From positions 1,240,001 through 1,304,000 of the forward strand of contig NZ_CP156627.1 in assembly GCF_039852015.1 (NCBI RefSeq): 64,000 bases of DNA. Reading direction: 5' to 3'. Below are positions 27,947 through 37,038 of this stretch, one piece after another. Each line of letters opens with the position of its first letter. The stretch's first letter is position 1. This DNA is from Robbsia sp. KACC 23696. GTDB lineage: Bacteria > Pseudomonadota > Gammaproteobacteria > Burkholderiales > Burkholderiaceae. The translations under genes were made by a program, and so were the position numbers. The notes under the pieces are model-generated. The model was not told the origin of the DNA. It searched no databases and worked only from the letters and a program-made list of their open reading frames with translations.

Positions 27947-28986
27947 ACGCGACGCCGGATGCCGATGAGAGTGGCCAACGCACTGACGCCGCGCTAGCGC
28001 TGCATACGCTGGCCGAGGCGCTGCGTGCGTCTCGCGGCCTCGCGCACAAGCGCGACATCGAGGCGGTGATGCGCGCGCTGCGAACGGTGACACCGGAAGG
28101 CACGATGCCGTCCGACGCGATCTTGTTGGGCGACGATTGTGCAGCCATTCCGGATGGCGACGGCTATCTGCTGTTTGCGATCGAGGGCTTTATCAACGCG
28201 TTCGTCGAGCAGCAGCCCTGGTTTGCCGGCTATTGCGGCATCATGGTCAACGTTAGCGATATCTATGCGATGGGCGGCCGGCCGATCGCCGTCGTCGACG
28301 CGTTATGGAGCCGCGAAGGCGATGCGGCGCAGCCGATTCTCGACGGGCTGAGGGCGGCATCCGAGGTGTACGGCGTGCCGATTGTCGGCGGCCATAGCAA
28401 TCGCCGCACGGATCGGGCGCAATTAGCCGTATCGATCATCGGGCGCGCCAAGCATCTGCTGAGCAGCTTCGATGCACGTCCCGGCGATCATCTGGTCATG
28501 GCGATCGACTTGCGTGGGCGTTTCGAGGATCCCTATCCCAATTGGAATGCCAGTGTCGGCGCGCCGTCGGCGCGACTACGCGCCGACCTGGAATTGTTGC
28601 CGGAGATCGCCGCCGATGGCCTTGCGCTGGCCGCGAAAGATATCAGCATGGCCGGCGTCATTGGTACGGCCTTGATGCTACTCGAGTGCTCGGGAGTCGG
28701 GGCGACGATCGATATCGACGCGATACCGCGTCCAGCAGATGTGCCGCTCCTGAAATGGTTGAGCGCCTTTCCCAGCTATGGATTTCTGCTCAGCGTTCGG
28801 GACGCCCATTTGCAGGAAGTAATCGATCGTTTCGCGCGACGCGAGATTGCGTGTGCCGCCATTGGCCGCATCGACGATTCGCGTAAGGTGACGTTGACGA
28901 TGTCCGGCGCGTCAACGCCGTTCTGGAATTTTGAGACGGATGACCTGATCGGATGCGGTCCAGGAAGGGGGCGCCGAGATGGTTAA
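27943..28986 (+). CDS. Sll0787 / MSMEG_0567 C-terminal family, AIR-synthase (PurM)-like protein
   Basis: A 347-residue protein of the PurM/ThiL/SelD/HypE superfamily, whose members phosphorylate or activate a substrate with ATP. Diagnostic segments are the glycine/acid motif AILLGDDCAAIPDG, NVSDIYAMGGRPIAVVDALW, and GVPIVGGHSNRRTDRAQLAVS, then the C-terminal AIRS_C domain with DISMAGVIGTALMLLE and a last Gly-rich strand. It overlaps its neighbours on both sides (4 and 8 bases), so translation is probably coupled. By analogy with ThiL or PurM it may activate a carbonyl or amide oxygen for amine attack; that is inference. Confidence 0.9.
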   Translation: MNATPDADESGQRTDAALALHTLAEALRASRGLAHKRDIEAVMRALRTVTPEGTMPSDAILLGDDCAAIPDGDGYLLFAIEGFINAFVEQQPWFAGYCGIMVNVSDIYAMGGRPIAVVDALWSREGDAAQPILDGLRAASEVYGVPIVGGHSNRRTDRAQLAVSIIGRAKHLLSSFDARPGDHLVMAIDLRGRFEDPYPNWNASVGAPSARLRADLELLPEIAADGLALAAKDISMAGVIGTALMLLECSGVGATIDIDAIPRPADVPLLKWLSAFPSYGFLLSVRDAHLQEVIDRFARREIACAAIGRIDDSRKVTLTMSGASTPFWNFETDDLIGCGPGRGRRDG

Positions 28987-30265
28987 GCACGCCGCTTCTC
29001 TAGCGCTGCCGACGACGGCACGCTGCACGGCAGCGCTCCGGATTGCCATGCTGACCCATTCCGTGAATCCGCGCGGCGGCGTTGTTCACGCGTTGAGCCT
29101 GAGCGAGCATTTGCACGCTCTGGGTCATGACGTCACTTTGTTTGCGCCGGATCCGCGGGCACAGGGTCTTTTCCGGAAAAGCGGCTGCCATTTTCAGGCG
29201 CTGGATACACCGATGGAAGCAAGCGGGATCGTCGAGCGGGTCCGGCAAGGGATCGATGCGTATGTGCAGTATTTCCGCACGTCCGACATCGGGCAGTTCG
29301 ATATCTATCACGCGCAGGACTCGATCAGCGCGAATGCCCTCGCCGATCTGGTGGAGCGCGGCACGATACCGTCGTATATCCGCACCATACATCACTTGGA
29401 TCACTTCGAGGATCCGCAGCTCGCGGCATGGCAGGAACGGGGCTATCGGCAAGCGGCGCAACGCTTGTGCGTTAGCCGGACTTGGCAGGATCTGCTTGCG
29501 CGGGAGCATGGCGTGACGGCGGAATGCGTCGGCAATGGCGTCGATACACGTCGCTATTCCGCTGTTCCCGCCGCGCGCGACGAGGTGGTGCGTCGGCGAT
29601 ATGGATTGACCGGGTCACCGGTGTTCCTGACCGTAGGCGGCTTGGAATCGCGCAAGAACACGCTGACTTTGATCGATGCCTTTTCGAAGGTCCGTTCCGT
29701 CCTGCCCGATGCGCAACTGGTCATCGCTGGCGGCGCTTCCGTGCTCGATCACGCTACGTATCAAAATGCATGCCGAGACTTGCTCGCGGCGCATGGCCTG
29801 CTCCCTTCGCGGGCGTCGGACTCCGCACCGCGTCGCCAGCAGTGCCGCACGACGGGAACCGATGACGCTCCGCCGCCAGTGCTGATCACCGGCACCGTGG
29901 CCGATGCCGACATGCCATCCCTCTATCGATGCGCCGATGCCTTCGTGTTTCCGTCGCTGAAGGAAGGTTTCGGTCTGGTCGTGCTCGAAGCCATGGCCAG
30001 CGGGCTGCCCGTGGTCGTCTCGCAAATCCCGCCCTTTACCGAGTATCTGGATCGGGAAACATGCGCCTGGGTCGACCCGCTCGATAGCACCGGCATCGCG
30101 CGCGTCCTGTGCGATGTCATCGCTTCACCGCAACGCGATGCGCGGATCGTCGCCGGCATGCGCCGTTCCGCCGATTTTTCCTGGCAGGCCTCGGCCGAAC
30201 GTCACGACAGCCTCTACCGTCGTTATCTCGAAACCAACCGAACACAGGAGATGCTCGATGCCTGA
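28979..30265 (+). CDS. MSMEG_0565 family glycosyltransferase (GT4-like)
   Basis: A 428-residue GT-B glycosyltransferase. The N-terminal acceptor domain begins RIAMLTHSVNPRGGVVHALS after a short leader, and the donor domain carries VFLTVGGLESRKNTLTLIDA and the family-4 signature FVFPSLKEGFGLVVLEAMASG with its two catalytic Glu residues. The middle linker RASDSAPRRQQCRTTGTDDA is a polar insertion that looks specific to this protein. Its ends overlap both neighbouring genes by 8 bases. The sugar donor and acceptor are unknown; its presence implies that the cluster product, or an intermediate, is glycosylated. Confidence 0.9.
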   Translation: MVKHAASLALPTTARCTAALRIAMLTHSVNPRGGVVHALSLSEHLHALGHDVTLFAPDPRAQGLFRKSGCHFQALDTPMEASGIVERVRQGIDAYVQYFRTSDIGQFDIYHAQDSISANALADLVERGTIPSYIRTIHHLDHFEDPQLAAWQERGYRQAAQRLCVSRTWQDLLAREHGVTAECVGNGVDTRRYSAVPAARDEVVRRRYGLTGSPVFLTVGGLESRKNTLTLIDAFSKVRSVLPDAQLVIAGGASVLDHATYQNACRDLLAAHGLLPSRASDSAPRRQQCRTTGTDDAPPPVLITGTVADADMPSLYRCADAFVFPSLKEGFGLVVLEAMASGLPVVVSQIPPFTEYLDRETCAWVDPLDSTGIARVLCDVIASPQRDARIVAGMRRSADFSWQASAERHDSLYRRYLETNRTQEMLDA

Positions 30266-30545
30266 GATGCGCTTTGTCGTGCGCTGGCCAGACGACACCG
30301 TGACGCGCTGCTATTCGCCGTCGCTGGTTGTCAGGGACTACCTCGAAGCGGGGCGATCGTACCCGTTGGCAATCTTCATGTCGCTCAGCGCCACCGCCTT
30401 GAACATCGGCAGTGAGCGAGTGCGTGAGAAATACGGCTTTGCCTGTTCCGCTGCAATGGATCAGTTGCAGATCCTTCAGGACACCGCGATGCGCTTCGCG
30501 GACGCGGACGATCCGCAGGTCCTGGTTGAAGCGTTCGAACCCTGA
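30258..30545 (+). CDS. MSMEG_0570 family nitrogen-starvation response protein
   Basis: A 95-residue protein of a family found only in Nit1C-type clusters as far as I know. Recognisable parts are MPEMRFVVRWPDDTVTRCYS, VVRDYLEAGRSYPLAIFM and an internal SERVREKYGFACSAAMDQL. The ATG at 30258 lies inside the glycosyltransferase gene and the overlap suggests coupled translation. It has no known catalytic motif and may be a scaffold or accessory subunit; I do not propose a reaction. Confidence 0.9.
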   Translation: MPEMRFVVRWPDDTVTRCYSPSLVVRDYLEAGRSYPLAIFMSLSATALNIGSERVREKYGFACSAAMDQLQILQDTAMRFADADDPQVLVEAFEP

Positions 30546-30581
30546 GGACGCAGGTCCTCGTTTCATGTCGAGAGAAGCATC

Positions 30582-31865
30582 ATGCAAAATACAGCGCAGA
30601 ATTCAACACGTCACTATGACGTCCTGATCGTCGGTGGCGGCCAGGCCGGCTTGTCGATCAGCTATTACTTGAAACAGGATGGCATATCGCACGTCGTTCT
30701 GGAAAAGAACCGGCTTGGGCATGCATGGCGCGAAGAACGGTGGGACACGTTCTGTCTCGTAACGCCGAACTGGCAGTGCACCTTGCCCGGCTATCCTTAT
30801 CAGGGCGACGATCCCTACGGCTTTATGAAGAAAGACGAGATCGTCGCCTACCTCGACGGCTTCGTCGCGTACTTCGCGCCGCCGGTGCGAGAAGGCGTGA
30901 CCGTGCTGGGCGTGCGGCGCCACGGCGCGTCCTATCGCATCGCGACGAGTGAAGGGGACTACACGGCCGACCAGGTCGTGATAGCGGTCGGCGGCTATCA
31001 CACGCCGATCGTGCCGGCGGCTGCCGCGACGCTGCCTGTCGATATCGCGCAAATTCATTCGAGCGCCTATCGTAATCCGGCCTCCTTGCCGGATGGCGAA
31101 GTGCTGGTGGTCGGGACGGGGCAGTCGGGCTGCCAGATCGCCGAGGATTTGCATCTCGCGGGCCGTCGCGTGCATCTGTGCGTCGGCGATGCGCCCCGTG
31201 TGGCGCGGACCTATCGCGGCAAGGACGTCGTCGAATGGCTCGATCTGATGCAGTACTACGATCTCCCGGTCGACCGTCATCCCCTGGGCAATGGCGTGCG
31301 GGAGAAAACGAATCACTATGTGACCGGCCGCGACGGCGGTCGTGACATCGATCTGCGCAAATTCGCCTTGGAGGGCATGCGACTCTACGGGCGTTTCGAG
31401 GGGCTCGACGGCGCGACGGCGCGGTTCGGCGGCGGCCTGGCGGGTTATCTCGATAATGCCGACGCTGTCTCGGAAAGCATCAAGGATGGTATCGATCGGC
31501 ATATCGAGGCACACGGTATCGTAGCGCCCATCGAAGCGCGTTACGTGCCGCTATGGCATCCCCCGGCGGACTTGCCGCAGACGCTGGATCTGTCGGCGTC
31601 GAACGTATCTGCCGTGGTGTGGTGCATCGGCTTTCGTACGGACTTCAGCTGGATCGCCGAACCGATCTTCGACGGCCGCGGGTATCCCGGACACGACCGG
31701 GGCGTGACGGCCGCGCCCGGTTTGTATTTCCTCGGTCTTCCGTGGCAGTACACCTGGGGCTCGGGTCGCTTTTCCGGCATTGCGCGCGATGCGGCGCATC
31801 TTTTGTCGGCGATTCGCGAGCGACGATCGGACAGTGCGTTAGCCGACGTATCGCATGCTGCGTGA
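30582..31865 (+). CDS. MSMEG_0569 family flavin-dependent oxidoreductase (CzcO/FMO-like)
   Basis: A 427-residue class B flavin monooxygenase relative. FAD binding is in the N-terminal VLIVGGGQAGLSISYYL (about residues 12-28) and NADPH binding in VLVVGTGQSGCQIAEDL (about residues 168-184). The segment GHAWREERWDTFCLVTPNWQ is typical of CzcO/FMO-type proteins. It follows the MSMEG_0570-like gene by 36 bases with a GAGAGAAG site. In the cluster it is the only oxygen-using enzyme, so it may N-hydroxylate or oxidise the nitrogen-bearing intermediate. That role is inferred from family chemistry. Confidence 0.92.
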   Translation: MQNTAQNSTRHYDVLIVGGGQAGLSISYYLKQDGISHVVLEKNRLGHAWREERWDTFCLVTPNWQCTLPGYPYQGDDPYGFMKKDEIVAYLDGFVAYFAPPVREGVTVLGVRRHGASYRIATSEGDYTADQVVIAVGGYHTPIVPAAAATLPVDIAQIHSSAYRNPASLPDGEVLVVGTGQSGCQIAEDLHLAGRRVHLCVGDAPRVARTYRGKDVVEWLDLMQYYDLPVDRHPLGNGVREKTNHYVTGRDGGRDIDLRKFALEGMRLYGRFEGLDGATARFGGGLAGYLDNADAVSESIKDGIDRHIEAHGIVAPIEARYVPLWHPPADLPQTLDLSASNVSAVVWCIGFRTDFSWIAEPIFDGRGYPGHDRGVTAAPGLYFLGLPWQYTWGSGRFSGIARDAAHLLSAIRERRSDSALADVSHAA

Positions 31866-31896
31866 ACCTGCCCCGTGAATAGAGAGAAAACGGAAA

Positions 31897-33906
31897 ATGC
31901 GCCAGCCCGATTCTGTTTCCTTGCCGTCCGTGCCGGACTCGTATGCGACTTATGATGCGCTGCTGGCCGATGCGCTTGCAGACCCACGGCAGTTTTGGGG
32001 CGCGCAAGCCGCGTTGATCGATTGGCAAACACCCTACCGGCAGGTCCTCGACGACAGTGACGCGCCTGCCGCGCGGTGGTATGAAGGCGGACGGACGAAC
32101 CTATGCCATAACGCGGTGGATCGACACCTGCGTGATCGATCGCAACAGACCGCGTTGATCGCCGTGTCGGGTGAAACCGGGCAGGAGCAGGTGCTGACTT
32201 ATCGGGCCTTATACGACGAGGTCAATGCGATGGCGGCCGCGATGCGCGGGCTGGGTGTCGGAGAAGGGGATCGCGTATTGATCTACCTGCCGATGATCGC
32301 GGAAGCGGCCATCGCGATGCTCGCCTGTGCACGTATCGGCGCGATTCATGTCGTCGTATTCGGCGGCTTCGCGGCAGCCAGTCTGGCGGCGCGCATAGAC
32401 GACGCGGCGCCCGCCTTGCTGATCTGCGCCGACGCTGGTTTTCAATCGGGGCGCGCGGTGCCGTACAAGGCATGGGTAGACGACGCGCTCGCGCAAGCGG
32501 CGTATCGCTGTCCCGTGGTCGTGGTCGATCGCGGGATCCTGCCGTATCGAACCGAGACCGGACGCGATTTCGCGTATGGCGCGCTGCGTCGCGAATACGC
32601 CGATGCCATCCTTCCCTGCGTCTGGCGGGAATCGAGCGCACCTTCCTATGTGCTCTACACCTCGGGTACGACCGGCGCACCAAAGGGGGTGCAGCGCGAT
32701 ACCGGTGGTTATGCGGTCGCGCTGATGACGTCGATGACGCTTTTGTTTCAGGCGAAAGCCGGCGAGACGTTTTTTGCGACATCGGATCTCGGCTGGGTCG
32801 TCGGACACAGCTACGGGGTGTATGGCCCCTTGTTGATGGGCATGTGCAGCGTGCTGTACGAGGGGCAAGCAACCCAACCGGATCCGGGCGTCTGGTGGCG
32901 TCTGGTCGCGCACTATCGTGTCGGCCTGATGTTGTCGTCCGCGACGGCGATGCGCTTGCTGAAGCGCCATGGGGCAAGCCATTTTCAACGGCAGGCGCTG
33001 CCGACATTGCGCACCCTGTTTCTTGCAGGGGAGCCGCTCGACGAGCCGACGTCGGCGTGGGTCGAAGCGGCGTTGGCTTGCCCGGTCGTCGACCATTACT
33101 GGCAGACCGAAAGTGGCACGCCGATGATCGCGACGCCGATTTTCGAGACAGACGCCGATCGAACCCGACGGCGGAAGTGCGGCTCGCCGGGCCGGGCGGC
33201 TCCGGGCTATCGGCTGCGCGTGATCGACGAGACGACGGGCATGCCTTGCGCACCGGGGGAGCAGGGGCTGCTGATCGCCGAGGGGCACTTGCCGCCAGGC
33301 TGTTTCACAACGCTCTGGCGGCGCGACGATGATTATCGTCGTCTGTATTGGCGCAAGCATGCGAGTTGGGCGTATCAGACGTTCGATTGGGCTGTCGTCG
33401 ATGCCGATGGCGACCTGCGACTCCTCGGGCGTTCGGACGACGTGATCAACGTCAGTGGCAAGCGCCTGGGAACGCGTGAAATAGAAGCGGTATTGCTGGC
33501 GGACAATGCGGTGGCAGAGGTCGCCGTGGTCGGTATCGCGCATGCACTGCGGGGGCAGGCGCCGGTCGCCTTCGTCGTCTTGCAGTTGGGGGCGCTGGAG
33601 GCTGCAGGCTCGACCGACGGCGGTCGTGCCGCGGACAATGCCGTTACGGAGGCCGCCGCCGTTATCGCACGGCTGCGTGCATCGGCCGTGCGCTGCATCG
33701 GTTCGCACGCCAGGCCATGGCGCATCGTATGCGTGCCCGCACTGCCGCGAACACGCTCCGGAAAGTTGTTGCGCCGTGTCTTAAAAAGCGTGATGGAAGG
33801 GCGTACGGCGGAAGAGATGAACGTGCCGGAGTTGCAGGCCGTGATCGGCGACCTGGCCCGGGCATTCGCGGAACAACGCGGCGCATTGCTTACGTCGTCC
33901 GCTTGA
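31897..33906 (+). CDS. Acyl-CoA synthetase of the acetyl/propionyl-CoA ligase family
   Basis: A 669-residue AMP-forming ligase of the AcsA/PrpE type. The AMP-binding P-loop is YVLYTSGTTGAPKGVQRDTG, the substrate-pocket region SDLGWVVGHSYGVYGPLLMG resembles propionyl-CoA synthetase, and the acyl-adenylate and hinge motifs DHYWQTESGTP and LLGRSDDVINVSGKRLGTRE follow. The C-terminal catalytic Lys is in PRTRSGKLLRR. It starts 31 bases after the flavin oxidoreductase with a GAGAGAAAA site and ends the operon. It is not part of the core Nit1C set I know. It could supply the acyl-CoA used by the GNAT enzyme, or recycle a carboxylate released by the nitrilase; both are inferences. Confidence 0.92.
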   Translation: MRQPDSVSLPSVPDSYATYDALLADALADPRQFWGAQAALIDWQTPYRQVLDDSDAPAARWYEGGRTNLCHNAVDRHLRDRSQQTALIAVSGETGQEQVLTYRALYDEVNAMAAAMRGLGVGEGDRVLIYLPMIAEAAIAMLACARIGAIHVVVFGGFAAASLAARIDDAAPALLICADAGFQSGRAVPYKAWVDDALAQAAYRCPVVVVDRGILPYRTETGRDFAYGALRREYADAILPCVWRESSAPSYVLYTSGTTGAPKGVQRDTGGYAVALMTSMTLLFQAKAGETFFATSDLGWVVGHSYGVYGPLLMGMCSVLYEGQATQPDPGVWWRLVAHYRVGLMLSSATAMRLLKRHGASHFQRQALPTLRTLFLAGEPLDEPTSAWVEAALACPVVDHYWQTESGTPMIATPIFETDADRTRRRKCGSPGRAAPGYRLRVIDETTGMPCAPGEQGLLIAEGHLPPGCFTTLWRRDDDYRRLYWRKHASWAYQTFDWAVVDADGDLRLLGRSDDVINVSGKRLGTREIEAVLLADNAVAEVAVVGIAHALRGQAPVAFVVLQLGALEAAGSTDGGRAADNAVTEAAAVIARLRASAVRCIGSHARPWRIVCVPALPRTRSGKLLRRVLKSVMEGRTAEEMNVPELQAVIGDLARAFAEQRGALLTSSA

Positions 33907-33935
33907 GCGATACCGAGACGGTGCGCCCGAATCCC

Positions 33936-35792
33936 TTACAACGGGGTGGCGACCGGCCAGGGCAGCGACGGAGAGGTCCAATCGAGTTTGGTCACCAGCA
34001 CCACCAATTGATCCCGGTGCGGGATGGCACAGGCCAGCGCCACGCAGGCGCGTCCGCTCGTCAACGAATGATAGGGTTGGCTGAACACGGCTTGCCCGAT
34101 CGAGGCTAATGCGGCGACGAAAAACGGTTTGTTATCCCAACGCGTGTCCAAGTTACTCGCCATGGGGGGAAAGCGCGGAATGGGGGGCGGACGGCCACTC
34201 GGATAGCTCGGGTCCGCCAAGGGGCGGCCGGATGCGTCCAGCAGATAACAGCCATAGCATAGCGGCAACGTGAGTATCGGGCTTTTGCGAAAGCTGTCGA
34301 ACGGCAGGCTTTCTTCCTGTAGCAACTGCACCGACTGTCGCATGGCCGCCAGATACGGTTGCAGGCGCGCTTCGTAGGTCTGCCGCTGCGCGGCGCGCAT
34401 ATCACCGGCTTGCTGGAACGCTTGCTCAACGCGTTCGCTGCTTCCCGACACGGTCAGATTGGCGGCGAGATCGGGCCGGCCGAGCAAATAGCCCTGCACG
34501 ATATCGACATTCGATTCCACCGCCAGAAGCAGATCCTCGGCGGTCTCGACGCCTTCGACGACGACTAGCATCCCGACGTTGTGCAGCAGGGAAACGAGAT
34601 AAGGCAGCATCGGTTGCGTGGTGGCGCGGCAGCGTGCCCGGATCAGTTCGCCATCCAGTTTCACGATGTCCGGCTGAATCCGGAGCAGACGGTCCAAGTT
34701 GGAATGTCCCGCGCCGAAGTCGTCGATCGCGATCAGGAAACCTTTATGACGATATCGTGCGGCGGCTTCCGACAATGCGGTGATATCGCCGCCTTGTGAT
34801 TCGAGGACTTCGATGACGACGTTCGACGTGACAAGACCGGCGTTCTCGACGAGGTCGGCGAGAAACGCCGGGTGGTCGGGCCGCAGGAAGGTCGCGGGCA
34901 GCACATTCAGGAAGAGCCATGCGCCTTGCGGCAAAGCACGGCGCGCCGTGGTCAGGTGCAAGCGCTGCGTCAGTCGATCGAGATCGGATAGATCTGCCTT
35001 GGGATCCGCGCTGAAAATATGGGGCGGAGACACCGCCGTGCCATCCGCGCGATGGCCGCGCAATAGTACTTCGAACCCGACCGCCTTTTGGTGCGAGAGG
35101 CTGAACAAAGGCTGGAAGTGCGATTTGAGATCGATGCCGGCCCACGAAGCCGGCGTTTGCAACAGACTCGCGTCCACGGCGGCGGGATGTTGCGCACGAA
35201 CCAACGCTTCGACGCGCCGCTTGAGCTGGAAGTGCCGGAAACGGAAGCGATAAAAGCCCGTCTCGAAAATCACGCAGGCGGCGACGCTGACCAGTCCCCA
35301 GAAAACGCACAGGATTTCCGCGTCATGACGTAGGTCGAGCGTGTTGACCATCACCGAGCCGAGCGCGAAAAAGCTGGCTGTGCCGATGACGAAGTGAACG
35401 GGTGTCAGCCACAGCGGCGACGCGAACACCGGAATCATCACGATGCTGGGGAGGATCCAGCATAGCGGGTCGCTTGCATGCGCCGCGTTCAGCCACATGC
35501 CGCATTCGAGCACCAGCACGAAGGCGAGGCCGATCAGTCCAAAAAAGGCCGGTGTGCGTGCACGTGCGATCAAGAAGCTCAGCGCCGCCAATGCAGCGGT
35601 ACAGAGCAGGCGATAACTGATCGGACTGGCGTCGGCATAGCTGAGCTGCCGCACGATCGATGCGACGATGAAGGCCAATACCGAGTACGACATCATCGTC
35701 GTACAAAAGCGCCGCTGTTGCGCGAGGGAGTCAGCGACGAAGCGCTGCTTGACCTCGGGACGAACGATGCCGTTCGAAAAAGCTCTCAACAT
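33936..35792 (-). CDS. Membrane EAL-domain cyclic-di-GMP phosphodiesterase
   Basis: A 618-residue inner-membrane signalling protein if started at 35792. Residues about 30-180 hold several hydrophobic segments, including SVLAFIVASIVRQL and FFGLIGLAFVLVLECGMWL. An EAL domain spans about 222-465 with GFEVLLRGH in place of EALLR, IDDFGAGHSNLDRLL, the Lys of VKLDGELIR, VVEGVETAED and VQGYLLGRP, so the metal and catalytic residues seem intact. A roughly 150-residue C-terminal region without a recognised family follows, with aromatic-rich CYGCYLLDASGRPLADPSYP reminiscent of a sensor. The true start is uncertain; the frame stays open to 36254. It is convergent with the acyl-CoA synthetase gene. Confidence 0.87.
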   Translation of the reverse strand: MLRAFSNGIVRPEVKQRFVADSLAQQRRFCTTMMSYSVLAFIVASIVRQLSYADASPISYRLLCTAALAALSFLIARARTPAFFGLIGLAFVLVLECGMWLNAAHASDPLCWILPSIVMIPVFASPLWLTPVHFVIGTASFFALGSVMVNTLDLRHDAEILCVFWGLVSVAACVIFETGFYRFRFRHFQLKRRVEALVRAQHPAAVDASLLQTPASWAGIDLKSHFQPLFSLSHQKAVGFEVLLRGHRADGTAVSPPHIFSADPKADLSDLDRLTQRLHLTTARRALPQGAWLFLNVLPATFLRPDHPAFLADLVENAGLVTSNVVIEVLESQGGDITALSEAAARYRHKGFLIAIDDFGAGHSNLDRLLRIQPDIVKLDGELIRARCRATTQPMLPYLVSLLHNVGMLVVVEGVETAEDLLLAVESNVDIVQGYLLGRPDLAANLTVSGSSERVEQAFQQAGDMRAAQRQTYEARLQPYLAAMRQSVQLLQEESLPFDSFRKSPILTLPLCYGCYLLDASGRPLADPSYPSGRPPPIPRFPPMASNLDTRWDNKPFFVAALASIGQAVFSQPYHSLTSGRACVALACAIPHRDQLVVLVTKLDWTSPSLPWPVATPL

Positions 35793-36049
35793 GATGTGCC
35801 ATGCGGTACCAGGTCGTCGACTCGCGTCGGTGATGACGGCAAATCGGCCCTGAATATGAATAAAGTGTGTCACGCGGAGAAAAGCAACAACGCTTTGTGC
35901 TTCTTCCGATGACGTTTGCCGGATCGACCGCCATGATACCGTATGCAAGACCATCTCAAATTGGCATCTTCGTAAGCACTCCGTGCAGAGCCCATCGGCG
36001 TCACGCGTGAGACGCGCAAGATCGTCGACGGTGTCGGATGGGGTAGCGG

Positions 36050-36883
36050 TTATGCGTGCGCGGACGTATCGATGATCGATAATATGCGGTACAGGTCTCC
36101 AGCGTCCAATTGACCGGGCGCGGAAGACGCGCCGATGCTGCCATAGCTGAGTGCAGAGCCGGTCAGCGCACCGGAAAGACGCGATACGACGCCGTCCGGT
36201 CCCATCGCCATGCTGAGCAGAGGTTGGCGTGCATGGCGGCTGTACATCTCCCACGTCGCTTGCATCAGGCGCAGCGTATCGCCGGGGCCGTGGGGCATCG
36301 CGGCGATTTTCAAGATATCGGCGCCCATGTCCTGTTGCTCTCGCAAGCGCGATATCAAAACGGATGTCTCTGGCGTATCTTGGAAATCGTGATGCGATAT
36401 GACCACCGCCACTTCCTGCTGACGTGCCAGCGCGACCAGACGCGCGACGTGCGGCCGCTCGATCATCATTTGCAGATCGATCAGGTCCGCCGCGCGATCG
36501 CGCAGGACGGCCGTGTACAGCGCCTCGTAATCATCGGCGGATATCGCGCGCGCGCCACCCTCGTCCTTGGTGCGGAAGGTGACGAGCAGCGGCTTGTTTT
36601 TCAGTATCTCGGTCAGGGACTGGCATAGCGTGGACACACGACTAGGGGGCCAATCCCAGCGCAGATAATCGATACGAAACTCGGCAAGGTCGGCGACCGG
36701 ACTGGCGGCGATGGCCTGCGCCATCGAATGCGCCTCGTCTTGGTCCGTGGCCGTGATTGGCACGACGATCTTCGGGCGACCGCTGCCGATGACCACGGAT
36801 TTTACTTGCACCGTCGACGGCGAGGCGGCATGCGTCGTCGCGTTGGCGTGGGGGGCGTGTGTGGGGTTGGGTGTCGTATTCAT
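36050..36883 (-). CDS. aroD: Type I 3-dehydroquinate dehydratase
   Basis: A 277-residue Schiff-base (class I) dehydroquinase that interconverts 3-dehydroquinate and 3-dehydroshikimate. The catalytic His is in VVISHHDFQDTP and the Schiff-base Lys in ADILKIAAMPHGPGD. The phosphate/carboxylate-binding region SMAMGPDGVVSRLSG is also present. A 35-residue Ala/Thr/Pro-rich leader precedes the enzyme domain; no signal peptide is clear. The frame continues upstream of the ATG at 36883 without family support. Burkholderia normally use the unrelated type II enzyme for aromatic biosynthesis, so this copy may serve quinate/shikimate catabolism, but no other such gene is adjacent. Confidence 0.92.
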   Translation of the reverse strand: MNTTPNPTHAPHANATTHAASPSTVQVKSVVIGSGRPKIVVPITATDQDEAHSMAQAIAASPVADLAEFRIDYLRWDWPPSRVSTLCQSLTEILKNKPLLVTFRTKDEGGARAISADDYEALYTAVLRDRAADLIDLQMMIERPHVARLVALARQQEVAVVISHHDFQDTPETSVLISRLREQQDMGADILKIAAMPHGPGDTLRLMQATWEMYSRHARQPLLSMAMGPDGVVSRLSGALTGSALSYGSIGASSAPGQLDAGDLYRILSIIDTSAHA

Positions 36884-37038
36884 GGCACCCGTGGTGCAAG
36901 CCGCGTACCTGTCAGGCAAGTGACAGGGCAAAGGGGCGCCGACGAATAAAGCGAGGATGCTGTCACGCTGATAAAGCGCGACGCTTTCGAATCGGCCCAC
37001 GACGCGTGTCGGGGCCGATCGAACGGACGGAGTGGCCG

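Noticed and set aside
32209-33708. Long open frame (about 500 codons) antisense to the acyl-CoA synthetase
   Set aside because: It is an antisense shadow of a strongly conserved gene, Arg/His-rich and low in hydrophobic residues, as expected from GC-rich codon bias.
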